Below are positions 8,341-18,210 of a DNA stretch of 64,000 nt, piece by piece. The position numbers and the translations under genes were made by a program. The notes under the pieces are model-generated. The model was not told the origin of the DNA and made no database searches. It worked only from the letters and a program-made list of their open reading frames with translations. Every line of letters starts with the position of its first letter. The stretch's first letter is position 1. This DNA is from Clavibacter michiganensis (GTDB taxonomy: Bacteria > Actinomycetota > Actinomycetes > Actinomycetales > Microbacteriaceae), in contig NZ_MDJZ01000001.1 of assembly GCF_002151125.1 (NCBI RefSeq), positions 1 through 64,000 of the forward strand. Direction: 5' to 3'.

Positions 8341-8768
8341 CCGCCGACCGCGTGCTCTTCGCGCGCATCGCCGGGGGCGCGATCCGCGTCGAGGACTCCG
8401 CCGACGCCGTGCGCGCCGACGACGCCGGCGCGGTCGTGACCTTCGAGGGCGTGGTGCGCGACCACGACGACGGCAAGGGCGTCCTCTGGCTCGACTACTC
8501 CGCGCATCCCGCCGCCCGCCAGGCGATCCGGCAGGTCGCGCTCGACGTCTCCGCGCGCTATCCCGAGGTGCGGATCGCCGTCGAGCACCGCATCGGCCGG
8601 CTCGGGATCGGCGACGTGGCGCTCACCTGCGCCGTCTCGTCCGCGCACCGGGCCGACGCGTTCGCCGCCTGCGGCCTGCTGGTCGACGAGGTCAAGCAGC
8701 GCGTCCCCATCTGGAAGCAGCAGGCCTTCGACGACGGCACGAGCGAGTGGGTGGCGTCGCTCGGCTGA
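8337..8768 (+). CDS. moaE: Molybdopterin synthase catalytic subunit MoaE
   Basis: The 143-residue protein matches MoaE in length. It has the central VTFEGVVRDH segment and the C-terminal active-site stretch VDEVKQRVPIWKQQ, which holds the conserved lysines. MoaE with thiocarboxylated MoaD adds the two dithiolene sulphurs to cyclic pyranopterin. It is the last gene of the four-gene operon and starts within the stop of mog. No moaD lies nearby; the small sulphur carrier must be encoded elsewhere. Confidence 0.95.
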   Translation: MTADRVLFARIAGGAIRVEDSADAVRADDAGAVVTFEGVVRDHDDGKGVLWLDYSAHPAARQAIRQVALDVSARYPEVRIAVEHRIGRLGIGDVALTCAVSSAHRADAFAACGLLVDEVKQRVPIWKQQAFDDGTSEWVASLG

Positions 8769-8809
8769 TCCCGACCGACCCGGCTGTCGCCTGACGCCGG
8801 CGCCGGCGG

Positions 8810-8980
8810 CTACGCCTTCGGCGTCTTCGCGGCGTTGTAGCGGCGGCGGAGGCTGCCGAGGACGATCGTGCCGAGGATCAGGATGATGCCGATGATCCCG
8901 AGCCAGACGAGGCCCTTGATGGCGAAGCCGACCACCGTGAGGATCAGCCAGAGGACGAGCAGGACGACGATGAACGCCAT
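8810..8980 (-). CDS. Small hydrophobic membrane protein (56 aa)
   Basis: This short gene encodes 56 residues: a hydrophobic stretch of about 40 residues, probably two membrane helices with KGLVWLG between them, followed by a basic tail LRRRYNAAKTPKA. The ATG is preceded by GGAAGG at about the right spacing, which supports real translation. Similar tiny hydrophobic proteins are common in actinobacteria and have no assigned function. It stands alone, convergent with the moaE operon. Confidence 0.65.
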   Translation of the reverse strand: MAFIVVLLVLWLILTVVGFAIKGLVWLGIIGIILILGTIVLGSLRRRYNAAKTPKA

Positions 8981-9112
8981 GGGGCGACCTTCCGTTCGGG
9001 ACCCGCCGGCGGTGCGCCGGGGAGATGGGCCGCGCGACGGGGCACCTGGCTCCCGGTGCGGCGCCCCGATGCTACCCCCGCACGGGGGCGCGGCGGTCCC
9101 GTCCGTCGGCCC

Positions 9113-10396
9113 TCAGGTCCTCGCGGCGTCCCGCGCGTCGGCCATCCGCTCGGCCCGGCGCGTGCGCCGCCCGGTGAGCTGCAGCACGAGCGCGACCAGG
9201 GCGCTCGCCGCGACGAACGCGCCGTAGACGGTCAGCACGATCGGCAGCCCGTCCGCCTCGACGAAGACGCCCGCGACGATGCTCGGCACGCCGAACGCGA
9301 GGTAGCTGGCGACGTAGACCGAGGAGAGGAGGCTCGCGCGCTGGTCCACGGGCGCCTCCGCGAGCACGAGCCGGAGGCCCGCCTGGAAGCCGGCGCCGAA
9401 GCCGACGCCGCCGATCACCGCGGCGACGGCGAAGAGGGGGAGCGACGCGGTCCAGATCGCCGCGACGAGGCCGACCGGCCCGAGCACCAGGGCGACCACG
9501 CCGACGATGAGGCTGCGGCGCGCGTCGCGGGTGCGGATCACGATGCCGGTGATGGCGCCCGTGCCGGTGAACAGCGCGATCGCGGCACCCGTGAGCGCGG
9601 CGCTGTGCAGGCCGAACGTGGTGCCGAGCACGGATCCGATGAAGGCCAGGAACATCCCCCCGAGCGCCCAGCTGGCGATCATGCCGCCGACGACCGCGGT
9701 GAACACGGAGCGGGCGGCGCGCGGCACGGCGACCGACGGGACGAGCGACCGGAGCGCTCCCGCACGGCGGGGCTGCCGCTCGGGCACGAACGCGACGCCG
9801 ACGCCTGCGGCGACCATGAGGGCGGCCAGCACGACGAACACCGTCTCCTCGGGCGCGGGCCCGTACGCGACGAGGAAGCCGCTGCCGAGCGCGCCGACCG
9901 TGAGGGCCGTCGGCGGCACGACGCCGTTGAGGAAGGCGGCGAGGCCGGACCGCCGCGTGGGCTGGTGGTCGATCATGCCGGCGCCGAGCGCGCCGGTGGC
10001 GAGGCCGATCGCGAGGCCCTGCAGGATGCGCGCGACTACGAGGGCGAGCCCGTCGTGCGCGAACGCGAAGACGAGCATCGCGGCGATGGAGACGGCGAGG
10101 GCGCCGAGGATCACGGGCCGCCGGCCGATGTGGTCGGAGAGCCGGCCGGCCGTGAGCAGGGTCGCGAGGAGACCGGCCACGTAGACGGCGAACACGACCG
10201 TGAGGACGACGGGCGGCAGCGCCCACTCCTCCTGGTACACGGGGTACAGCGGCGAGGGCGCCGCGCCGGACGCGACGAGCACGAGCAGCGTGAACGCGTA
10301 GACGAGGAGGCCGGCGGCGGTCTCGCGGCGGGCGGGCGGTGCGGCGATCGCGCCGGGGGCGGGGAGCGGTGCGGTCTCGGTGCGGCTGGTGGTCAT
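9113..10396 (-). CDS. MFS transporter
   Basis: The 427-residue protein has about twelve membrane spans. It carries the MFS loop 2-3 signature (GRLSDHIGRRP, near residue 84) and a charged loop between the two six-helix halves near residue 205. This fits a drug or metabolite exporter of the major facilitator superfamily driven by proton motive force. A GAGGAG ribosome site lies before the ATG. It is transcribed away from the ABC-F gene, with 149 bp between starts. No neighbouring regulator or enzyme hints at the substrate. Confidence 0.85.
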   Translation of the reverse strand: MTTSRTETAPLPAPGAIAAPPARRETAAGLLVYAFTLLVLVASGAAPSPLYPVYQEEWALPPVVLTVVFAVYVAGLLATLLTAGRLSDHIGRRPVILGALAVSIAAMLVFAFAHDGLALVVARILQGLAIGLATGALGAGMIDHQPTRRSGLAAFLNGVVPPTALTVGALGSGFLVAYGPAPEETVFVVLAALMVAAGVGVAFVPERQPRRAGALRSLVPSVAVPRAARSVFTAVVGGMIASWALGGMFLAFIGSVLGTTFGLHSAALTGAAIALFTGTGAITGIVIRTRDARRSLIVGVVALVLGPVGLVAAIWTASLPLFAVAAVIGGVGFGAGFQAGLRLVLAEAPVDQRASLLSSVYVASYLAFGVPSIVAGVFVEADGLPIVLTVYGAFVAASALVALVLQLTGRRTRRAERMADARDAART

Positions 10397-10533
10397 GTGC
10401 GCTCCTCGCGGTGGGCGGATCCCCGCGGGACTGAAGCGGGGCGGGCTGCTCCCCGTCGAGCGCGCGGCCCTTCCGGGTCACGAGGAGGGGCAACGGCGGA
10501 CCGCTCGCGGGAATTCCCCGGGCGGGGGTCACC

Positions 10534-10539
10534 TAGGCT
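10534..10539 (+). promoter_or_regulatory. -10 box, leaderless start of ABC-F gene
   Basis: TAGGCT lies six bases before the GTG start, and no ribosome site is visible, which fits a leaderless mRNA. Confidence 0.5.
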
Positions 10540-10545
10540 CGTGCG

Positions 10546-12363
<1,818 letters not shown>

Positions 12364-12375
12364 TCCTCCGGCCGG

Positions 12376-13233
12376 TCAGTAGGCGATGGGCCGGTCCCGC
12401 GACGTCAGGGTGACCATCCCGTCGCCGTCGACCGCGGCCGTGAGCACGCTCCCGGCCATCGTCACGCTGCCGTCGAAGGCGCGCGTCGGGACGTTCGCGA
12501 CCCACGTGGCCTGGAGACCCGAGGCGGCCAGCTGGTCGGGCGAGACGCACGACATGACGCCGGATCCGGGGCTGGATCCCTCATCCGGGACGGACCCCGC
12601 CCACGGGTACACGAGCAGGCACACGTCGTCCGAGATGGTGCGCGCCGCGTAGAGGCCCACGCTCGTCTGCACGCCGCGGATGGAGCTGAGGTCGACGTCG
12701 CCGTAGGGAGAGCGAGGCGGCCTGTCCGCCTGCTCCTGCGGGCGGTCGAGGATGCCCGAGATCCCCATGGCGCGCGACCGCCCGGTGATGTCGGTGCCGA
12801 GCAGCGACCGCACGCGCGCGGGATCCGGCGGCTCCTGGGCGGAGGCGGTCGGCTCGGCGGAGGGGGTGCCGGTGGGATCGGCGGACGGCGCCGCGGATCC
12901 GCCCACGGAGGCGGCGATGCCCGCGCCCGCGAGCAGCCCGACGACGAGGGCGCCGGCCGCCCAGGCGAGCGGGCGGCGGGAGGGGTGCGGGGGATCCGGA
13001 TCGGGGTCCGGGTCGGCGGAGTCCGGCGGGTCGGCCGGACCGCCCGCGGCGGCGTGGTCGCCCTCGGTCCCGCCCGCTGCGTCCGCCGCACGCTCGCGGC
13101 GGGTCAGCTCGGCGGCCGCGCGGATCCACCGCTCGTCGGTCTCGTCGGCCCCCTGCGCGAAGACGAGCTCCCGGAGCACGTCGATGGGGAGCGCGGTGAG
13201 GTCGTCGTCCGCCCCCGGCGTGCGTGCGTCCAT
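12376..13233 (-). CDS. Membrane-anchored protein, paralogue A of a tandem pair
   Basis: The 285-residue protein has a conserved N-terminal cytoplasmic module with DERWIRAAAELTRRERA near residue 33. A Pro-Asp-rich linker follows, then one membrane helix near residues 90-112, a Ser-Pro-Thr-rich segment and an extracytoplasmic domain with two cysteines (DDVCLLV and MSCVSP). Its neighbour at 13296-14204 has the same plan and clear similarity at both ends. A single-pass protein with a short inside domain suggests anti-sigma or signalling roles, but no zinc anti-sigma motif is present. Unrecognised family. GGAAGG lies upstream of the ATG. Confidence 0.75.
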   Translation of the reverse strand: MDARTPGADDDLTALPIDVLRELVFAQGADETDERWIRAAAELTRRERAADAAGGTEGDHAAAGGPADPPDSADPDPDPDPPHPSRRPLAWAAGALVVGLLAGAGIAASVGGSAAPSADPTGTPSAEPTASAQEPPDPARVRSLLGTDITGRSRAMGISGILDRPQEQADRPPRSPYGDVDLSSIRGVQTSVGLYAARTISDDVCLLVYPWAGSVPDEGSSPGSGVMSCVSPDQLAASGLQATWVANVPTRAFDGSVTMAGSVLTAAVDGDGMVTLTSRDRPIAY

Positions 13234-13295
13234 GGTGGTGTGCCCTTCCCGGCATCGACCCTCCCACACGGGCGGCGCGGTACCGGAGGCTCCGC

Positions 13296-14204
13296 TCAGT
13301 ACGCGAGGATGCGGTCCGGCGTCGTCAGCGTGATGAGGTCGTCGCTCGACCAGACCGCCTCCACGTCGCCCGTGATCATGCCGGTCGAGCCGTCGCGGTT
13401 GCGCGACGGGAACTCCGTCGTCCACGCGACGCGCAGCCCGTCGGACGCGACGCGCTCGGGCGACGCGCACGTGACGACGCCCGCGCCGCCGCTCGGGAAC
13501 ACCAGCAGGCAGCGGTCGCCCCTGTCGGAGAGCCCGGCGTACAGGCCGACGCTCGACCGCACCGCGCGGATCGTGGTGGCGTCGACGCCGGCGCGGACGG
13601 CCTTCGGCGGACGGTCGGCGTCCTCCTGCGGGCCGTCGAAGATCGCGGCGACCGGGCGGCTGCGCTGGTCGGAGGTCGAGTCGGGGCCGAGGAGCGCGGG
13701 GCCGTCGGCCGAGGGGGACGCGGCGGGACGCGATGCCGCGGCGTCCGGCGGGGCATCGGCGCCGGGGCCCGGGCTGCCGTCGGCGGAGGTCGGGATGGGG
13801 GATCCCGTGCCGAGGGACCCGGCGATCGCGGCGCCTCCGAGCAGGCCGAGCGCGAGGGCGGCGGCGGACCACGCGACGACGACGCGGGATCCGCGGCGCG
13901 GCGCGGGGGAGCCGTCAGGTTCGTCGGGGTCGGCGCCGTCCTCCGGCGTCGGGTCGGGATCCGCCGCGCCGACGGACCCGGCGCGACCGCCGACGGCGGC
14001 GCCCGAGCCGGTGTCGGCGTCGCCGTCCGCGTCTGCGCCCGCGTCCGCGGGCTCGGCGGACCGGGACGCGCGCTCGCGTCGGGTGAGCTCGGCGGCCGCG
14101 CGGATCCACCGCTCGTCGCCCGCGTCGGCGCCCTTGGCGTAGACGCGACGCCGCAGCTCGTCGACGGGGAGCGCGGTGACGGCGTCGTCGTCGTCCTCGT
14201 GCAT
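13296..14204 (-). CDS. Membrane-anchored protein, paralogue B of a tandem pair
   Basis: This 302-residue protein is a paralogue of its downstream neighbour. It has an acidic start (MHEDDDDAV), the shared motif DERWIRAAAELTRRERA near residue 30, an Asp-Gly-Pro-rich linker, one membrane helix near residues 110-130, a low-complexity stalk and an external domain with RCLLVF and TCASPE cysteines. GGAGG stands five bases before the ATG. The two genes are 62 bp apart and probably arose by tandem duplication. The conserved ends and divergent low-complexity centres suggest the inside and outside domains are what matters. Function unknown. Confidence 0.75.
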   Translation of the reverse strand: MHEDDDDAVTALPVDELRRRVYAKGADAGDERWIRAAAELTRRERASRSAEPADAGADADGDADTGSGAAVGGRAGSVGAADPDPTPEDGADPDEPDGSPAPRRGSRVVVAWSAAALALGLLGGAAIAGSLGTGSPIPTSADGSPGPGADAPPDAAASRPAASPSADGPALLGPDSTSDQRSRPVAAIFDGPQEDADRPPKAVRAGVDATTIRAVRSSVGLYAGLSDRGDRCLLVFPSGGAGVVTCASPERVASDGLRVAWTTEFPSRNRDGSTGMITGDVEAVWSSDDLITLTTPDRILAY

Positions 14205-14582
14205 GGGCACCTCCGCCGCCGACCCTGCCACATCCCCCGGCCGCCGCGGGGTGTCCCCGTGTTACGGCCCGGTTCGACTTCCCCCCTCCGCGCGCCCTAC
14301 CGTCGAGGTGCTGCAGGGACGCGGCCATCGGCCGGCGTCGGCGTCCCGCACCGCCCGCGGATCCGCCGTCCCGCGTGCGACTCGCGGCCGCACCCGACCG
14401 GGCGCCGCGGAGCATCCGGCCGACCGCGTCGGCGCGCGCACCCGCGCGTCGCCCGGGAGCGCCCGCACCCCGCAGCCGGACGGCCGCATCACCGCGGCAG
14501 CACCCCACCACCGCACCACCACCGCACCACCACCGCACCACCACCGGACAGCACCGGCGCCCGCACCACCGAGAGGACCACC
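14205..14582. other. 378-bp intergenic region upstream of metQ
   Basis: This is the only gap over 300 bp without a gene. It holds an 11-bp tandem repeat near its right end and a weak promoter-like pair (TTCGAC at 14273-14278 and CTACCG at 14297-14302). The ribosome site GAGAGG of metQ is at the far right. I looked for a SAM-responsive riboswitch, common before methionine genes, and found no convincing core. No coding sequence with a ribosome site is visible on either strand. Confidence 0.6.
14514..14546 (+). repeat. Three perfect copies of an 11-bp repeat CACCACCACCG
   Basis: Three consecutive identical 11-mers are preceded by a related degenerate copy (14501-14513). The unit is purine-poor on this strand and ends 36 bp before the metQ ATG. 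Because 11 is not a multiple of three, it does not encode a simple peptide repeat. Confidence 0.9.
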
Positions 14583-15515
14583 ATGACCACCCAGGCACCC
14601 CTGATCGACGCCCCGAAGCGGAGGAACCGCCCCGGCCTCATCATCGGCGCGGTCGTCGTCGTCCTCGCCATCGTCGCGGCCGTCCTCTTCGCCACGGGCG
14701 CGTTCTCGGGCGGCGGCAAGGCCGTCCGCATCGGCGTCGTCGGCGCGAGCGACCCGCAGTGGCCCGCCTTCGTGGACGCCGCGAAGGCCGAGGGCATCGA
14801 CGTGGAGATCGTCGACTTCACCGAGTACCCGCAGCTGAACCCCGCCCTGTCCGAGGGCGAGATCGACCTCAACCAGTTCCAGCACCTCGTCTACCTGGCG
14901 CAGTACAACGAGGGCGCGGGCGACGACCTCACGCCCATCGGCGCGACCGCGATCTACCCGCTCGCGCTGTACTCGCAGAAGCACGCGTCGGTCGACGAGA
15001 TCCCGCAGGGCGGCACGGTCATCCTCCCCAACGACGAGTCGAACCTCGCGCGCGGCCTCCTGCTGCTCCAGAGCCAGGGCCTCGTCACGCTGGAGGGCGG
15101 CGGATCCAGCGTCTCCGGCCTCGACGACATCGACCAGGCCGCGTCGAAGGTCACCGTGAGCACGGTCGACGCCGCGCTCACCGCCACGTCGCTGCCGGAC
15201 GCCGACGCGGTCATCATCAACAACGACTTCGTCCCCGACGCCGGCCTCACCCCCGACGACGCCCTCGTGCAGGACGACCCCAGCGACCCGAAGGCGCTCG
15301 CCTACGTCAACGTCTTCGCGTCCCGCGCCGACGACGCGCAGAACGAGACGTACCTCCAGCTCGCGCGGATCTTCGAGGACACCCCCGCGGTCGTCGACGC
15401 CGTGGTCGAGAACTCGGGCGGCACCGCGATCCCGCTGAAGACCCCCGCGGACGAGCTGCAGACCCTGCTCACCACCACCGAGCAGGCCGTCGCCGAGAAG
15501 AAGGCGGCTCGATGA
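14583..15515 (+). CDS. metQ: Methionine ABC transporter substrate-binding protein MetQ (NlpA family)
   Basis: The 310-residue protein matches the NlpA/MetQ family. It has IGVVGASDP near residue 52, DFTEYPQLNPAL near residue 78, DLNQFQHLVYL near residue 95 and LPNDESNLARGL near residue 145. It captures methionine outside the membrane for the MetNI transporter. The N-terminus is unusual: a basic stretch and one membrane helix (residues about 18-40) end in FSGGGK with no lipobox cysteine, so it seems anchored by the helix rather than by a lipid. GAGAGG precedes the ATG. Its stop overlaps the metN start by 4 bp. Confidence 0.93.
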   Translation: MTTQAPLIDAPKRRNRPGLIIGAVVVVLAIVAAVLFATGAFSGGGKAVRIGVVGASDPQWPAFVDAAKAEGIDVEIVDFTEYPQLNPALSEGEIDLNQFQHLVYLAQYNEGAGDDLTPIGATAIYPLALYSQKHASVDEIPQGGTVILPNDESNLARGLLLLQSQGLVTLEGGGSSVSGLDDIDQAASKVTVSTVDAALTATSLPDADAVIINNDFVPDAGLTPDDALVQDDPSDPKALAYVNVFASRADDAQNETYLQLARIFEDTPAVVDAVVENSGGTAIPLKTPADELQTLLTTTEQAVAEKKAAR

Positions 15516-16549
15516 CGGACGCCCCGCACGTCTCCCTGCGGAGCGTCGGCAAGCGGTACCCGCCGCGCGCGAAGGGCGAGCCGGCCCTCGACGCGCTCGT
15601 CGACGTCGACCTCGACATCCGCCGCGGCGAGGTCTTCGGGATCATCGGCTACTCCGGCGCGGGCAAGAGCACGCTCGTGCGGCTCGTGAACGCGCTCGAG
15701 AGGCCGACCTCGGGCACCGTCTCGGTCGACGGCCGGGAGATCCAGGACCTGCCCGAGCGCGAGCTGCGGAAGCTCAGGCTCGGCATCGGCATGGTGTTCC
15801 AGCAGTTCAACCTCTTCACGTCGAAGACCGTGTGGGGCAACGTCGCGTACCCGCTCACGGTCGCGGGCATGCCGAAGGACCAGCAGCAGCGGCGGATCAG
15901 CGACCTGCTGCACTTCGTCGGCCTCGCTGACAAGGCGCACGCCCGCACCGACGAGCTGTCCGGCGGGCAGAAGCAGCGCGTCGGCATCGCCCGCGCGCTC
16001 GCGACGAGCCCCGCGATCCTCCTGGCCGACGAGGCCACGAGCGCGCTGGATCCCGAGACCACGAGCGAGGTCCTCGCTCTGCTGCGCCGGGTCAACGAGG
16101 AGCTCGGCGTCACCATCGTCGTCATCACGCACGAGATGGAGGTCATCAAGTCCATCGCCCACCGCGTGGCCGTCATGGACTCCGGCCGCGTCATCGAGCA
16201 GGGCGAGGTCTTCGACGTGTTCTCGCGGCCCTCGACCGACGCCACGCGCCGCTTCGTCTCCACCGTCGTCGCGGGCGTGCCCGAGCAGGACGAGGTCCAG
16301 CGCCTCCGCCGCCGGCACCCCGGCCGCCTCGTCACGCTGTCCTTCGCGGACGGCGGCGCCACGCAGCCCGAGGTGTTCCGGGCGCTCGCGGACGCGGGCA
16401 TCGCCTTCGAGGTCGTGCACGGCGGCATCACCGACATCCAGGGCCGCACGTTCGGCAACCTGACCCTGGCGCTCGGGGGCGACCCCGCGCGCATCGACGA
16501 GGTGCTCGTGGCCGACCGGGCCGGCGTCACCGTGACGGAGGTGGTCTGA
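15512..16549 (+). CDS. metN: Methionine ABC transporter ATP-binding protein MetN
   Basis: The 345-residue ATPase has Walker A (GYSGAGKST near residue 48), signature (LSGGQKQRV near residue 149), Walker B (ILLADEATSALD) and a C-terminal NIL domain of about 75 residues. In MetN the NIL domain binds methionine and inhibits transport when the amino acid is plentiful. It energises methionine import together with MetI. The ATG overlaps the metQ stop (ATGA), and the next gene begins one base after its own stop. Confidence 0.95.
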   Translation: MTDAPHVSLRSVGKRYPPRAKGEPALDALVDVDLDIRRGEVFGIIGYSGAGKSTLVRLVNALERPTSGTVSVDGREIQDLPERELRKLRLGIGMVFQQFNLFTSKTVWGNVAYPLTVAGMPKDQQQRRISDLLHFVGLADKAHARTDELSGGQKQRVGIARALATSPAILLADEATSALDPETTSEVLALLRRVNEELGVTIVVITHEMEVIKSIAHRVAVMDSGRVIEQGEVFDVFSRPSTDATRRFVSTVVAGVPEQDEVQRLRRRHPGRLVTLSFADGGATQPEVFRALADAGIAFEVVHGGITDIQGRTFGNLTLALGGDPARIDEVLVADRAGVTVTEVV

Positions 16550-16550
16550 G

Positions 16551-17210
16551 ATGGACGCGCTCACCCCGCTGCTGCCGCTCCTCGGCCAGTCGACGGTCGA
16601 GACGCTCGTGATGGTGCTGCTCACCCTCCTGTTCGGCGGGCTCGGCGGGCTCCTGATGGGCCTCGGCCTGTACCTCACGCGCGCCAGCAGCCTGCTGCCG
16701 AACCGGGCCGTGTTCGCGGTGCTGAACGTGGTCGTCAACACCTTCCGGCCGATCCCGTTCATCATCTTCCTGGTCGCCGCCCAGCCCCTCGCCCGCCTGG
16801 TCACGGGCACCGGCATCGGGCAGCCGGCGATCATCTTCACGCTGTCGCTCGGCGCGTCCTTCGCGATCAGCCGCATCGTCGAGCAGAACCTGCTCACGGT
16901 GCAGCCGGGCGTGATCGAGGCGGCCCGGTCCGTGGGCGCGAGCCCGGTGCGGATCATCTTCACGCTGCTGATCCCGGAGGCGCTCGGCCCGCTGATCCTC
17001 GGCTACACGTTCGTCTTCGTCGGCATCGTGGACATGACCGCGGTGGCGGGCTCGGTCGGCGGCGGCGGACTCGGCAACTTCGCGATCGTCTACGGCTACC
17101 GGCAGTTCGAGCCGGCGGTCACGTGGGCGGCCGTGCTCATCATCATCGTGCTCGTGCAGGTGGTGCAGTTCGCCGGCAACCGGCTGGCCCGGGCGGCGCT
17201 CCGGCGCTGA
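16551..17210 (+). CDS. metI: Methionine ABC transporter permease MetI
   Basis: The 219-residue protein has five hydrophobic segments. The cytoplasmic coupling loop near residues 122-143 reads IEAARSVGASP, the EAA motif of binding-protein-dependent permeases. It forms the membrane channel of the MetNIQ importer. GGAGG lies nine bases before the ATG, inside the end of metN, and only one base separates the two genes. It is the last gene of the operon and a strong hairpin follows. Confidence 0.95.
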   Translation: MDALTPLLPLLGQSTVETLVMVLLTLLFGGLGGLLMGLGLYLTRASSLLPNRAVFAVLNVVVNTFRPIPFIIFLVAAQPLARLVTGTGIGQPAIIFTLSLGASFAISRIVEQNLLTVQPGVIEAARSVGASPVRIIFTLLIPEALGPLILGYTFVFVGIVDMTAVAGSVGGGGLGNFAIVYGYRQFEPAVTWAAVLIIIVLVQVVQFAGNRLARAALRR

Positions 17211-17230
17211 TCCGCGCCTCCCCGCACGAT

Positions 17231-17267
17231 CCGCGGCCGCCTCGCTACCTCAGCGAGGCGGCCGCGG
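17231..17267 (+). terminator. Bidirectional hairpin between metI and lysG
   Basis: A 16-bp perfect stem with a five-base loop (acctc) lies 20 bp after metI and overlaps the 3' end and stop codon of the convergent lysG. No T-tract is obvious, as is usual for high-GC genomes. Confidence 0.7.
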
Positions 17268-18138
17268 CGCGCACGTGCCGCGTGAGGTCGGCCAGCACGG
17301 GGGAGTCGACGCTCCAGCGCTGCCAGTGCAGCGCCACGTCCACGTGGGATCCCGCGTCCAGCGGCACGAGCGCGCCCGATGCCACGAGATCCTCGCTCTG
17401 CAGGTCGGGCAGCATGCCCCAGCCCATGCCGAGCGTGACCGCCGTGACGAACTCCGCCGACGACGGCACGTAGTGGCGCGGCTGGCCGGCGGGCGCACGC
17501 CGGCCGCGGAGCCAGCGGTCCTGCATCGCGTCCTTGCGGTCGTACATGACGAGCGGCGCGACGGCCAGCGCGCTCGGCGTGGGCCCGTCGGGCAGGTGGG
17601 CGGCGGCGAAGGCGGGCGTCGCGAGCGCGCGGTACCGCATCCGGCCGAGCCGCTCCGAGGTGCAGCCCTGCACGGGATCCTTGACGCTCGTGACCGCGGC
17701 CATCGCCGATCCGTCGCGCAGCAGGTCGAGGGAGTGGTGCTCGTCCTCGCGCAGCACCTCCACGGCCTGCCCGGTCTCGGCGGCCAGTGCGGCGAAGGCG
17801 GGCAGCAGCCACGACGCGAGCGAGTCGCCGTTCACGACCACGGGCACCGCCGCCGTGCCCGCACGCGGGGCGTCGCCGTCGCCCACGCCGAGCAGCCCGT
17901 CGAGGTCGCGCTCGAGCAGCAGCACCTGGCGCGCGTGGCGGAGCACGGCGTCACCCGCCTCGGTCGTGGTCGCGGGCCGGGTGCGGCGGAGGAGCACCCG
18001 GCCGGCGCTCCGCTCGAGCGCCGTGATCCGCTGGCTCACCGCGGAGGGCGTGAGCCGGAGCGCGCGGGCGGCCGCGTCGAGCGTGCCGGTGTCGACCACG
18101 GCGGCCAGGGTGCGCAGGTGCTCGGTGCGGATGTCCAT
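17245..18138 (-). CDS. lysG: LysR-family regulator, LysG/ArgP type
   Basis: The 297-residue protein has an N-terminal winged helix-turn-helix (LDAAARALRLTPSAVSQRI, near residues 19-38) and a LysR effector domain. Its divergent position to lysE matches LysG of Corynebacterium, which activates export of basic amino acids when Lys, Arg or His accumulate. Two consecutive ATG codons exist at 18141 and 18138; I chose the second. No ribosome site is visible. The 72-bp gap to lysE should contain the operator. Confidence 0.88.
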   Translation of the reverse strand: MDIRTEHLRTLAAVVDTGTLDAAARALRLTPSAVSQRITALERSAGRVLLRRTRPATTTEAGDAVLRHARQVLLLERDLDGLLGVGDGDAPRAGTAAVPVVVNGDSLASWLLPAFAALAAETGQAVEVLREDEHHSLDLLRDGSAMAAVTSVKDPVQGCTSERLGRMRYRALATPAFAAAHLPDGPTPSALAVAPLVMYDRKDAMQDRWLRGRRAPAGQPRHYVPSSAEFVTAVTLGMGWGMLPDLQSEDLVASGALVPLDAGSHVDVALHWQRWSVDSPVLADLTRHVRAAAASLR

Positions 18139-18197
18139 CATCAGCGATGCTAACGGTGCCGCAGGAACATGAGCTGGTCTGATGCGCCGCCGATGCC

Positions 18198-18203
18198 TAG
18201 CGT
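18198..18203 (+). promoter_or_regulatory. -10 box of lysE, probable leaderless start
   Basis: TAGCGT lies seven bases before the lysE ATG in the short divergent region shared with lysG. Confidence 0.4.
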
Positions 18204-18210
18204 GGAAGCC

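Noticed and set aside
14501-14546. CRISPR-like array
   Set aside because: The repeats are 11 bp, directly adjacent, with no spacers and no cas genes.
14205-14582. SAM riboswitch before the methionine importer operon
   Set aside because: No conserved core or matching helices of SAM-I, SAM-II or SAM-IV types could be recognised; the region is dominated by low-complexity GC sequence and the 11-bp repeat.
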